From assembly GCF_001431625.1 (NCBI RefSeq), contig NZ_LLXT01000111.1:1-64000 (forward strand): a stretch of 64,000 nt of DNA. Reading direction: 5' to 3'. This document shows, piece by piece, positions 27,732-36,067 of this stretch. Every line of letters begins with the position of its first letter. Within the stretch, counting starts at the first letter, position 1. Both the position numbers and the translations under genes were made by a program. Under the pieces are notes generated by a model. The model saw only the letters and a list, made by a program, of their open reading frames with translations. It had not been told where the DNA came from and did not search any database. The DNA is from Stenotrophomonas geniculata ATCC 19374 = JCM 13324. GTDB taxonomy: Bacteria; Pseudomonadota; Gammaproteobacteria; Xanthomonadales; Xanthomonadaceae.

Positions 27732-27776
27732 ATGCCGCTGTCCAACCGCCGTCTTCTGGCGAGGGACGCCGCGTGA
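27732..27776 (+). CDS. Possible 14-residue leader peptide
   Basis: ATG at 27732 with GGAG 7 bases upstream opens a 14-codon frame (MPLSNRRLLARDAA) whose TGA overlaps the GTG start of the transporter gene (GTGA). It may serve for translational coupling. It is too short to judge by composition. Confidence 0.3.
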   Translation: MPLSNRRLLARDAA

Positions 27777-29101
27777 GCGCGGTGAAGGGCAAGGGGCCGC
27801 TGCGTGGGCTGACGGTGGCACTGCGTGAGTCGCCGGCGCTGTGGTGGTCGTTCCTGTACTTCTTCTGCCTGCTCAGTGGCTACTACGTGCTGCGCCCGGT
27901 GCGTGAGGCGATGGCTGCCTCGGCTGACCTGGAGACCGTGTTTCCGCCGATGCTGATCGCCTGGTTTGCCAGCCATGGCATCGCGCTGAAGGACTTCGTC
28001 CTGCAGTTCCTGTTCTCCTGCGTGTTCGTGATCATGCTGGTACTGCAGCCGGTGTACGGCTGGCTGGTCAGCCGCTTCCCGCGGCGGGTGTTCCTGCCGG
28101 CGGTGTATGGGTTCTTCATCGTCACTCTGCTGGGCTTCTACGTACTGTTCGATAGCGGTGTGCCAGGCCGCGGGATGGCGTTCTTTTTCTGGATCACCGT
28201 CTTCAACCTGTTCGCGGTGGCGGTGTTCTGGAGCTTCATGGCCGATGTGTTTTCCAACGCGCAGGCACGTGCCTTCTACGGTTACATCGGCGCGGCCGGC
28301 ACCGTCGGTGCCTTCCTTGGTCCGGTCATCACCAGTGCGCTGGTGCAGCGCGTGGGCATTGCCAATCTGATGCTGGTCTCGGCAGGCTTTCTCGCCATCT
28401 GCCTGTTGAGCATCTGGCGGCTGCGGCACTGGGCGGTGCTGCGTGAGCAGGAGCAGCAGCTGGTATCCGGCGAGCAGCCGATGGGCGGCAGCGTGCTGGA
28501 CGGCCTGAAACTGATCGTGCGTGAGCCGTTGCTGCGCTGGCTGGCGATCATGGTGGTTTTCGGTGTGGGCGTGGGCACCCTGCTGTACAACCAGCAGGCC
28601 AGTATCGTGCGTGCAGCGTTCAACGATGCAGGCGCTGCCACGGCCTTCTTCTCGCGTATCGATCTGGCGGTGAACGCACTGGCGCTGCTGATGCAGCTGG
28701 GCCTGACCCGCTGGCTGCTGTCGCGCCACGGCATCGCGCCGGCCCTGTTGATCCCTGGCTTTGCGATCCTGATCGGCTTCTCGGTGCTTGCCGCTTCACC
28801 CATGCCGTTGATGGTGGCCGTGGTGCAGGTGATGACCCGCGCCAGCGAGTTCGCATTGGCCAAGCCGGCACGTGAAACCATCTATACCCGCGTGGACCGG
28901 CAGTGGCGTTACAAGGCCGGCGCGGCCATCGATACGGTGGTGTACCGCGGCGCGGACCTGAGCTTTGCGTGGGTGCACAAGGGCTTGTCGCTGTTTGGTT
29001 CACATGTGGTGTTCATCGGTGGCGTGGTGGTTGCCGCGTGCATGACCGCCGCCGCGTTTGGTGTACTGCGCGAAGAAAAAAAGCTGCCGCGCGACCGCTG
29101 A
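27773..29101 (+). CDS. MFS-type transporter related to the NTP/ATP-ADP translocase family
   Basis: 442 residues with about 11-12 hydrophobic segments. The first segments contain LLSGYYVLRPVREAM, which resembles the start of TLC/NTT nucleotide translocases, and the rest follows an MFS layout. Substrate unknown. The GTG start has a GAGGGAC site ahead and overlaps the possible leader peptide. Followed after 30 bases by a DUF1304 gene, so the two are probably cotranscribed. Confidence 0.75.
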   Translation: MSAVKGKGPLRGLTVALRESPALWWSFLYFFCLLSGYYVLRPVREAMAASADLETVFPPMLIAWFASHGIALKDFVLQFLFSCVFVIMLVLQPVYGWLVSRFPRRVFLPAVYGFFIVTLLGFYVLFDSGVPGRGMAFFFWITVFNLFAVAVFWSFMADVFSNAQARAFYGYIGAAGTVGAFLGPVITSALVQRVGIANLMLVSAGFLAICLLSIWRLRHWAVLREQEQQLVSGEQPMGGSVLDGLKLIVREPLLRWLAIMVVFGVGVGTLLYNQQASIVRAAFNDAGAATAFFSRIDLAVNALALLMQLGLTRWLLSRHGIAPALLIPGFAILIGFSVLAASPMPLMVAVVQVMTRASEFALAKPARETIYTRVDRQWRYKAGAAIDTVVYRGADLSFAWVHKGLSLFGSHVVFIGGVVVAACMTAAAFGVLREEKKLPRDR

Positions 29102-29131
29102 TCCCGTCCAGTCATTTCGAGGAGAGAAACC

Positions 29132-29479
29132 ATGTCGCTGATCGCGCTGCTGCTGACCGTGCTGGTCGCGGTGCTGCACCTGTACTTCCTGGTGCTGGAG
29201 ATGTTCCTGTGGACCCGTCCGCTGGGCTTGAAGACGTTCCGCAACACGCCGGAGAAGGCGGAGACCACGCGCGTGCTGGCGGCCAACCAGGGCCTGTACA
29301 ACGGCTTCCTGGCGGCGGGCATCGTGGTGGGGCTGGTGATGGCGCAGCCGGTGCTGGTGACGTTCTCGTTGGGCTGCGTGGTAGTGGCGGGGGCCTATGG
29401 CGCATGGAGCGTAAGCCCGCGCATATTCATGATCCAGGCCGTACCGGCGATCCTGGCACTGGTGTTGCGAGTGCTCTGA
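29132..29479 (+). CDS. DUF1304 small membrane protein
   Basis: 115 residues, four hydrophobic segments. The motif HLYFLVLEMFLWTRP and NQGLYNGFLAAG are typical of DUF1304. Function unknown. AGGAG ribosome site 9 bases ahead. Confidence 0.85.
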   Translation: MSLIALLLTVLVAVLHLYFLVLEMFLWTRPLGLKTFRNTPEKAETTRVLAANQGLYNGFLAAGIVVGLVMAQPVLVTFSLGCVVVAGAYGAWSVSPRIFMIQAVPAILALVLRVL

Positions 29480-29508
29480 AGTGGGCGCGTGCTGGCAAGC
29501 GCCATCGC

Positions 29509-29913
29509 TCAGCGGCTGATGGCGCGCATGAAGCCCAGCCACATTGGCACGGCATGCAGCGCCGCACCCAGCACGAACAGGCCTGTCAGCAGGTGTACGC
29601 GCCAGTCGTTGATACGCAGGAAGACGAATTGTTCAAGCGTGCGGCCCACCCAGAACACCGCCATGAAGCCCAGCAGGACCACCCCCAGACGAGTGTCGAC
29701 CAGGTCCGGGGCAAAGATCAGCGCGATCAGCCCCATTCCCAGGAACACATAGATCACGCGCAGATTCAGGATCTGCATGATCGCGCGATTGGCCATGCCG
29801 AGCTGGGCGAGCTCGCGTTTCCAGCCGAACAGCCGCCAGAACGCCAGATGGAAGGCGGCAAACCCCAGGCTGTGAATGCCTGCCAGGCGCACCAGCAGTT
29901 CAGTGGTCGTCAT
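29509..29913 (-). CDS. Small hypothetical membrane protein
   Basis: 134 residues with four probable membrane segments (about 8-27, 47-68, 75-95 and 107-128). I do not recognise the family. It starts 6 bases after the hotdog gene, so it is last gene of the hydrolase-fadE-hotdog operon on the minus strand. Confidence 0.7.
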   Translation of the reverse strand: MTTTELLVRLAGIHSLGFAAFHLAFWRLFGWKRELAQLGMANRAIMQILNLRVIYVFLGMGLIALIFAPDLVDTRLGVVLLGFMAVFWVGRTLEQFVFLRINDWRVHLLTGLFVLGAALHAVPMWLGFMRAISR

Positions 29914-29919
29914 GGTTGA

Positions 29920-30399
29920 TCAGCCTGTGCGCGGAGGGCGTGGCGATACCCACATCGCGATGGTCGCATGGAACACCTCGGTCCCTGCCGCATCGGTCAC
30001 GCTGACCTTCACCGGCAGGTCGTAGCCGTCCGCAGCACTGACGATGGACAACACTGGCGTCGCCACGGCCTTCAACGTGCCCAAGGCCTTGGCCTGGTAT
30101 TTCACGTCCATGCCCTTGGGGATCCAGCGCATGTCTGCCGGCAGGCTGGCGTCCACCATCAGCCCGGCGGTCAGCTCGGCCAGGTTGCACATCGCGATCG
30201 CATGCACCGTGCCGATGTGGTTGCGCACCTTGCGGCGATCGGCCAGCGTGCCTTCGCAGCGGCCGTGTTCCAGGCGGGTGATGCGCGGTGCGATGCTGGC
30301 GAAGTAGGGCGCCTTGAAGCAGACCGCGCGCGAGAACAGCCAGTTGCCGGCGGGCCAGCGCTGCAGGCGGCGGTAGAGCGAAAGCAGGGGCGTGGACAT
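29920..30399 (-). CDS. DUF4442 hotdog-fold protein (thioesterase-like)
   Basis: 159 residues. The stretch NHIGTVHAIAMCNLAELTAGLMVD is the central helix of a hotdog-fold acyl-CoA thioesterase-like protein (DUF4442). Its place 75 bases after fadE points to a role with acyl-CoA esters, perhaps releasing fatty acids. The exact substrate is unknown. Confidence 0.8.
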   Translation of the reverse strand: MSTPLLSLYRRLQRWPAGNWLFSRAVCFKAPYFASIAPRITRLEHGRCEGTLADRRKVRNHIGTVHAIAMCNLAELTAGLMVDASLPADMRWIPKGMDVKYQAKALGTLKAVATPVLSIVSAADGYDLPVKVSVTDAAGTEVFHATIAMWVSPRPPRTG

Positions 30400-30474
30400 G
30401 AGCGGTTTCCGGTCGGCGGATAGAACGACGGCGGGCCGAGGCCCGCCGTCGAAGGCAACGCGTGTCGCGGGCGA

Positions 30475-32952
30475 TCAGGCCGCCTGCGAATGCGGATCCT
30501 TGTGCTGGCGGTCGTAGTAGCTGGCCGCGCGCAGCTCGTGGGTGTCGAAATCGTCCACGGTGATGGTGTCCAGGGTCAGCGTGCGCAGCTCTTCCAGCAG
30601 GCTGCGCTCGTCCTGGGTGATCACGCCCTCGGCCACGGCTTCGTCCAGCTGGGCCTTGAAGTCCAGCGCTTCGATGCCCTTGCTCTTCAGCGCCTTGAGG
30701 AACTTGCGCTCCACCGGCTCGGCCATGATCGCCTTGCTCAGGTAGCTGTTGATGCGGCCACCCGGGTTGTTCTCGCACGGGGTCAGGAACACGCCGCTGG
30801 CCAGACGATCACGCGCTTCGTTCGGCGCCATCAGCAGGGCGGCGACGCGGCGGCTCAGACGGTCGCCCGGAGCCTCGGCACGACGGCCCAGCGGGAAGAT
30901 CAGCGCCCACATCAGCCAGCCGATCGGACGGATCGGGAAGTTGCGCAGCGCGGCCGACAGCGATCCCTCGATCTTGTGCACGCTGTCATGGAAGGCCCAG
31001 GCCAGCAGCGGCTGGTCGGCCTGCGGTGCGCCTTCGTCGTGGTAGCGCTTGAGCATGGCGCTGGTCATGTAGACGTGGCTCAGCACATCGCCCAGGCGGC
31101 CTGACAGCGATTCCTTGAACTTCAGCTTGCCGCCGAGGGTCATCATCGAGATGTCGGCCATCAGCGCCAGGTTGGCCGAGTAACGGTCCAGCTTGCGGAA
31201 GTAGCGGCGGGTATAGGCGTCGCCCGGGGCGGCGCCGAAGCGCGCGCCGGTCAGGCCGAACCAGAACGAACGCACGGCATTGGAGATACCGAAGCGGATG
31301 TGGCCGAACAGGCTGCGGTCGAACTCCTGCAGGCCGGCACGGGTGTCCGGATCCTGCGCGGCCTTCATTTCCTTCAGCACCCACGGGTGGCAGAGGATCG
31401 CACCCTGGCCGAAGATCAGCAGGCTGCGGGTCATGATGTTGGCGCCTTCCACGGTGATCGCGATCGGCGCGGCCTGCCAGCTGCGGCCGGCGAAGTTGCG
31501 CGGCCCCAGGATGATGCCCTTGCCGCCGATCACGTCCATCATGTCCGAGATCACCTCGCGGCTCATGTTGGTGCAGTGGTACTTGGCGATCGCCGACGGC
31601 ACCGACGGCACGTCACCACGGTCGACCGCCGCGGCGGTGGCCTGCGACAGCGCGCTGATCTTGTAGGCCTTGCCGCCGATGCGGGCCAGCGCTTCTTCCA
31701 CGCCCTCGAAGCGGCCGACCGACAGGCCGAACTGCTTGCGGATGCGTGCGTAGGCGCCGGTGACGGCGGCACCGGCCTTGGCACCGCCACTGGCGGTGGA
31801 CGGCAGCGTGATCGAGCGGCCCACGGCCAGGCACTCGTTGAGCATGTTCCAGCCCTTGCCGGCCATGGCTGCGCCACCGATCAGCTGGGTCAGCGGAATG
31901 AACACGTCCTTGCCGCGGATCGGACCGTTCTGGAAGGTCGAGTTCAGCGGGAAGTGGCGACGGCCGATTTCAACACCAGCGGTGTCGCGCGGCAGCAGGC
32001 CCAGGGTGATGCCGATGTCGCGGGTATCGCCGATCAGGCCATCCGGGTCGTACATGCGGAAGGCCAGGCCGATCAGCGATGCGACCGGCGCCAGGGTGAT
32101 GTAGCGCTTGTCGAAGGTCAGCTTGACGCCGAGCACCTGCTCGCCGTTCCACTCGCCCTTGCAGACGATGCCGTAGTCCGGAATGGAGGTGGCGTCGGAA
32201 CCGGCGAACGGACCGGTCAGGCCGAAGCAGGGCACCTCGCGACCATCGGCCAGGCGCGGCAGGTACTGGTCCTTCTGTTCCTGGGTGCCGTAATGCACCA
32301 GCAGTTCACCCGGGCCCAGCGAGTTCGGCACGCCGACGGTGGAGCTGACCACCGAAGACACCGAGGCCAGCTTCTGGATCACCTTGTGGTGGGCCAGTGC
32401 GGAGAAGCCCAGGCCGCCGTATTCCTTCGGGATGATCATGCCGAAGAACTTGTTCTTCTTGATGAAGGCCCACAGCTCCGGCGGCAGGTCGGCATGGACG
32501 TGGGTGATTTCCCAGTCGTTGACCATGGTGCACAGCTCTTCCACCGGGCCATCAAGGAAGGCCTGTTCTTCGGCGGTCAGCTGCGGCTTGGGATAGTTGA
32601 GCAGGATGTTCCAGTCCGGATCACCGGTGAACAGCTCGCCCTCGAAGCCGACCGAGCCGGTTTCCAGCGCGATGCGCTCGGTCTGCGACAGCGGCGGCAG
32701 CACCTTGCGGAACACCTTCATCATCGGGCCGGTCAGCAGCGGCTTGCGGATGAACGGCAGCAGCAGCGGCACGGCGATGACGGCAAGCACGGCGGCCGCG
32801 ACGATCGTGGCGGTCTGGTTGACGTAGGGAATGAACCAGCAGGCGGCCAGCAGGGCCACGCTGATCAGCGTCCAGGTAACCAGCCGCATGCGGTGGTAGG
32901 CGACGAACGCGCCTGCCAGCAGCAGGGCGAGGAAGGGAAGAACGATGCTCAT
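30475..32952 (-). CDS. fadE: Acyl-CoA dehydrogenase
   Basis: 825 residues, the length of the FadE type (E. coli 814): two or three N-terminal membrane segments (about 5-60), then the acyl-CoA dehydrogenase fold with FGLTGPFAGSDATSIPD (FAD/substrate-binding) and a C-terminal DUF1974 extension. It carries out the first step of beta-oxidation at the membrane, FAD-linked. The ATG overlaps the stop of the hydrolase gene upstream (ATGA). Confidence 0.95.
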   Translation of the reverse strand: MSIVLPFLALLLAGAFVAYHRMRLVTWTLISVALLAACWFIPYVNQTATIVAAAVLAVIAVPLLLPFIRKPLLTGPMMKVFRKVLPPLSQTERIALETGSVGFEGELFTGDPDWNILLNYPKPQLTAEEQAFLDGPVEELCTMVNDWEITHVHADLPPELWAFIKKNKFFGMIIPKEYGGLGFSALAHHKVIQKLASVSSVVSSTVGVPNSLGPGELLVHYGTQEQKDQYLPRLADGREVPCFGLTGPFAGSDATSIPDYGIVCKGEWNGEQVLGVKLTFDKRYITLAPVASLIGLAFRMYDPDGLIGDTRDIGITLGLLPRDTAGVEIGRRHFPLNSTFQNGPIRGKDVFIPLTQLIGGAAMAGKGWNMLNECLAVGRSITLPSTASGGAKAGAAVTGAYARIRKQFGLSVGRFEGVEEALARIGGKAYKISALSQATAAAVDRGDVPSVPSAIAKYHCTNMSREVISDMMDVIGGKGIILGPRNFAGRSWQAAPIAITVEGANIMTRSLLIFGQGAILCHPWVLKEMKAAQDPDTRAGLQEFDRSLFGHIRFGISNAVRSFWFGLTGARFGAAPGDAYTRRYFRKLDRYSANLALMADISMMTLGGKLKFKESLSGRLGDVLSHVYMTSAMLKRYHDEGAPQADQPLLAWAFHDSVHKIEGSLSAALRNFPIRPIGWLMWALIFPLGRRAEAPGDRLSRRVAALLMAPNEARDRLASGVFLTPCENNPGGRINSYLSKAIMAEPVERKFLKALKSKGIEALDFKAQLDEAVAEGVITQDERSLLEELRTLTLDTITVDDFDTHELRAASYYDRQHKDPHSQAA

Positions 32953-33866
32953 GAGCGTGCTCCGGTGACGTGCTCGTTTGTGGCGGACGAAGCCGCAGCG
33001 TCTGCTGCGGGCAACACGTCCAGATAGTCCAACACAGTAGCGGTAAAGGCGTCGTTGTCATCGCCGGCGACCATGTGCGTGGCCTGCGGCAGCTGTACAT
33101 GGCGCGCGTGCGGCGCCAACGCCAGGAATTCGGCCACGGTCTGCGGCGTGACCAGGTCGCTGCGGCCGCCGCTGACCAGCAGCAGCGGGCACTTCACCTG
33201 CCGCGCGGCCTCGGCCAGTGCATCCTGGTGCTGCTCGCTGTCGCGGGCCAGTTCGGCCACCAGTCGCGGATCCCAGTGCCAGCGCCAGCGGCCATGGCCG
33301 TCCTCGCGCAGCAGGGCGCGCAGCGACTGCTCGGATTTGCGCGGGCGGTGCGGCATGTAGGCCGAGATCACGTCGGCGGCCTGGGTGAGCGAGGCGAAGC
33401 CGTCGGGATGGGCGGTCATGAAGGCCAGGATGCGTTCAACACCGGCGGTATCCCAACGCGGGGTGATGTCGACCAGCACCATCGCCGAGAACAGGCCTGG
33501 CCAGCGCGATTCGGCCAGCAGGCCGAACAGGCCGCCCATCGAGGCTGCGACCAGCACCGGCGGGCGCGGCTGCTCGCCGGCCAGCACGATCAGGTCATCG
33601 GCGAACTGTTCGCCGTGGTAGGGCAGGTCGGCGGCATTCCAGTCCGAATCGCCGTGGCCGCGTGCGTCATAAGCCAGGGTCTGCAGGCCGGCTGCAGACA
33701 GGGCACGCGCGGTGGCATTCCAAGCATGACGGGTCTGGCCGAAGCCGTGCGCGAACAGCACCCGGCCACGGCGACCGTGGTCGCTGGCAGTGGCGGCGAG
33801 GCGGGCGCCATGGGCCGCCTCCAGGCGCAGGTCATGGAACGCAGCGGGAGTAGGGGACGTAACCAT
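32949..33866 (-). CDS. Alpha/beta hydrolase
   Basis: 305 residues. HGFGQTRHAW forms the oxyanion hole, AASMGGLFG is the nucleophile elbow (Ser), a late DLVTPQTVAE carries the acid and ATHMVAGDD the His. Probably an esterase or lipase-type enzyme feeding fatty acids to FadE, with which it overlaps by 4 bases. The ATG at 33866 lies at the predicted transcription start, so the mRNA may be leaderless; the longer open frame upstream crosses the operators and is rejected. Confidence 0.85.
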   Translation of the reverse strand: MVTSPTPAAFHDLRLEAAHGARLAATASDHGRRGRVLFAHGFGQTRHAWNATARALSAAGLQTLAYDARGHGDSDWNAADLPYHGEQFADDLIVLAGEQPRPPVLVAASMGGLFGLLAESRWPGLFSAMVLVDITPRWDTAGVERILAFMTAHPDGFASLTQAADVISAYMPHRPRKSEQSLRALLREDGHGRWRWHWDPRLVAELARDSEQHQDALAEAARQVKCPLLLVSGGRSDLVTPQTVAEFLALAPHARHVQLPQATHMVAGDDNDAFTATVLDYLDVLPAADAAASSATNEHVTGARS

Positions 33867-33914
33867 ACTTGCTAGTATGGATCGCCTGTGAGGGAAGTCA
33901 ATACTGCATCGTAT
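33863..33914. promoter_or_regulatory. Paired ATAC-N6-GTAT operators over the fadE-operon promoter
   Basis: A perfect inverted repeat CCATACT-TGCT-AGTATGG (33863-33880) and a second ATAC-N6-GTAT site (33901-33914) lie 36 bases apart. On the minus strand TTGACT (33896-33901) and CATACT (33874-33879) form a promoter with a 16-base spacer, so the first operator covers the -10 and the second abuts the -35. The TetR gene starting at 34008 is the likely binder. Confidence 0.7.
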
Positions 33915-33995
33915 GGTGCAGTGCGACAGGCCTGCAGGAGAGGCCTTTGACGGTTTCGACCGCAACGGCGTACTGCAACGAACCCCGGCGTATGG

Positions 33996-34001
33996 TTAAA
34001 T
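33996..34001 (+). promoter_or_regulatory. Possible -10 box of the TetR gene, implying a leaderless mRNA
   Basis: TTAAAT ends 6 bases before the ATG at 34008 and no ribosome-binding sequence lies between, so transcription would start at or near the initiator codon. The -35 is weak (CTGCAA at 33973). Confidence 0.35.
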
Positions 34002-34007
34002 CAGCCC

Positions 34008-34610
34008 ATGAATCAACCTGACGCTTCCGCCGGCGAACCGCGCGCCGGCCGCAACAGCCGCCTGAGTGCCGAGGACTGGGCCCAGGCGGCCCTCGACCTG
34101 ATTGCTGAACAAGGCGTAGGCGCCGTTGCGGTGGAACCGCTGGCGCGGCGACTCGGCGTGACCAAGGGCAGTTTCTATTGGCATTTCCCCTCGCGTGACG
34201 CCTTGTTGCAGGCCGCGCTGGAACGCTGGGAACTGTTCGAACAGGAACAGGTGTTCGGCAGCCTGGAAGACGTACCGGATCCGCGCGTGCGCCTGCGCCA
34301 GCTGTTCCAGATGGTGGCGCATGAAGTGCAGCCGCACATCATCTACAGCGAGCTGCTGAAGGCATTGGACCATCCGATGGTGCGGCCGGTGATCGACCGC
34401 GTGTCGCAGCGCCGCCTCGACTATCTGATCGCCTCGTTCCGCCAGGCAGGGCTCAGCTCGACCGATGCACGCCATCGCGCACGCCTGGCCTACGCCGCCT
34501 ATGTCGGCTTCCTGCAGCTGTCCCTGCAGCTGCAGCAGCCCAAGCAGGCGCGCGAGGATTTCGAAGCCTATGTCGAGCATCTCATCGAGACGCTGATTCC
34601 GAACGGTTGA
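34008..34610 (+). CDS. TetR-family transcriptional regulator
   Basis: 200 residues. N-terminal helix-turn-helix at about 33-62 (VAVEPLARRLGVTKGSFYWHF) and a helical ligand-binding C-terminal part. Divergent from the hydrolase-fadE operon, whose promoter carries paired inverted repeats, so I infer it represses fatty acid degradation and is released by an acyl-CoA-like ligand. Confidence 0.88.
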   Translation: MNQPDASAGEPRAGRNSRLSAEDWAQAALDLIAEQGVGAVAVEPLARRLGVTKGSFYWHFPSRDALLQAALERWELFEQEQVFGSLEDVPDPRVRLRQLFQMVAHEVQPHIIYSELLKALDHPMVRPVIDRVSQRRLDYLIASFRQAGLSSTDARHRARLAYAAYVGFLQLSLQLQQPKQAREDFEAYVEHLIETLIPNG

Positions 34611-34648
34611 AGTTGAAAGCCTGCGGCCGATAGCCGGCTGCCCGTCGC

Positions 34649-34678
34649 TTGACAGCAAGTGCTGGATGATTGAATGTT
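34649..34678 (+). promoter_or_regulatory. Putative promoter of the ATP-grasp/oxygenase pair
   Basis: Perfect -35 TTGACA at 34649-34654. The -10 is not certain; AATGTT at 34673-34678 gives an 18-base spacer. It lies 36 bases ahead of the ATG at 34714. Confidence 0.4.
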
Positions 34679-34713
34679 CAGGATGCCTTCACGGATCTCG
34701 GGCGAGGACAGGG

Positions 34714-36033
34714 ATGTTCCACGGAATCAATCAGCAGGCATTGCCGGCCTTCCAATCGTTGCCCGGCACCATGGCATACGCAGAGATACAGCGACGCCTC
34801 GAGGCCTTCCGGATCGCCTTGAATGCACCTCGGATGCGCTTTTCCGCGCATCCGTTGTTGTTTGATCGCAACGACTACGAGCAACTGGTTGACGGCTTGC
34901 AGCTGGTTGCATCCGGCCTGCAGCGCGTGGTCGACGAAGCATTGCGCCGGCATGCGCGTAGTGACCTTCTTCAGCTAATGGGGGTCGACCCTGCATGGGC
35001 ACCCTTGGTGGACTGGGAGCAGCTTCGCAGCGGCCAACATCGCGTGATGCGTGCCGATCTGTTGCCTTGCGCCGATGGCATGCGGATATGCGAGCTCAAT
35101 TTCTCCGCAGCGGTGGGTGGCTTCGAATTGTTCGAACACTATCGAGCGTTCGCCGACGTGCTTGGCTGGGACGCAGAGGGTAGTCAGGCGGTACCGGTAA
35201 ACAATCTTGCCAGCATGTACGCGCGAAGCATCGTGCGTGAGGGCTACCTTAGCCTCCATCTGCTCGACTGGAGCACGCACTCGGCAATGGGTTATCCCAG
35301 TGGCGATCTCAGCCAGCAGTGGTTGCGGCGTTCTCTGCCTGGACTGGACATTTCGGTGCATGATGAACGTAGTTGGCGCCATGCGCGGCGCTCGGGCATG
35401 GATATGAGCAGGACACTGGTCCATCGTCGCTTTACCTATGACGACGTGCTTTCTGATCACGATGTGTACCTGGACATCCTCGACAGCGGTGCGAGGTTCT
35501 CCAATGGCCTTGAAGCCGAACTGCTGATGAGCAAGGCATGGCTGGCATTGCTGTGGGATGAGGGCTACCGGCAGGTACTGACGCCGATGGAATGGGGGGC
35601 AGTACAGCGCTGGGTGGTGCCCACGCATTTCGTCACTGTCGACGATGTAGCCGCATTGAACGAATCCGACAGCAACATCGTGTTCAAGAAAAAGTACGGC
35701 TACGGCGGGCAGGATGTCGTTCCCTCCGGTAGCGCCGCCGCTGCCCTGTTGGCGCGCCGGTTGAGCACATCTGGAGCTGGCGACTGGGTCCAGCAGCCGA
35801 TGCTCGATGTTCCGGAACTGGTCCATCTGGACGATCGCGACCTTGGCTTGGCGCCTCACCGTACAGTGGTGGGCGTGTACTTGCATGAGGGCGCGGCCAG
35901 CGGTTGCGTCGTGCGATCAGCGGTTGGCAATCGGGTTGTCAATGCCAGCAGCGGCGCCAGCATCGGCTGGGCACCGGTACTGAACCCCGATGAGCGCGGC
36001 GCATTCCTGGAGAAATTTTCTGCCTTGGCTTGA
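34714..36033 (+). CDS. ATP-grasp-like ligase, possibly circularly permuted
   Basis: 439 residues. R113-A-D115 followed by E127-L-N129 (RICELNFSAAVGG) resembles the metal-binding part of glutathionylspermidine synthase-type and circularly permuted ATP-grasp enzymes; K325-K327 with YGYGG resembles the nucleotide-binding Gly loop; a basic/Asn C-terminal strand reads VVNASSGA. I infer an ATP-dependent carboxylate-amine ligase; the substrate is unknown. ATG at 34714 is chosen for the GAGGACAGGG site; the frame is open 16 codons upstream. Base composition is less GC-rich than in the housekeeping neighbours. Followed after 34 bases by an oxygenase gene. Confidence 0.6.
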   Translation: MFHGINQQALPAFQSLPGTMAYAEIQRRLEAFRIALNAPRMRFSAHPLLFDRNDYEQLVDGLQLVASGLQRVVDEALRRHARSDLLQLMGVDPAWAPLVDWEQLRSGQHRVMRADLLPCADGMRICELNFSAAVGGFELFEHYRAFADVLGWDAEGSQAVPVNNLASMYARSIVREGYLSLHLLDWSTHSAMGYPSGDLSQQWLRRSLPGLDISVHDERSWRHARRSGMDMSRTLVHRRFTYDDVLSDHDVYLDILDSGARFSNGLEAELLMSKAWLALLWDEGYRQVLTPMEWGAVQRWVVPTHFVTVDDVAALNESDSNIVFKKKYGYGGQDVVPSGSAAAALLARRLSTSGAGDWVQQPMLDVPELVHLDDRDLGLAPHRTVVGVYLHEGAASGCVVRSAVGNRVVNASSGASIGWAPVLNPDERGAFLEKFSALA

Positions 36034-36067
36034 TTGATTGCTTTCCCAAACGAAAGGAGGACGCTGC

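Noticed and set aside
30490-33027. Long plus-strand frames opposite fadE
   Set aside because: fadE is unmistakable on the minus strand; the opposite frames are composition artefacts.
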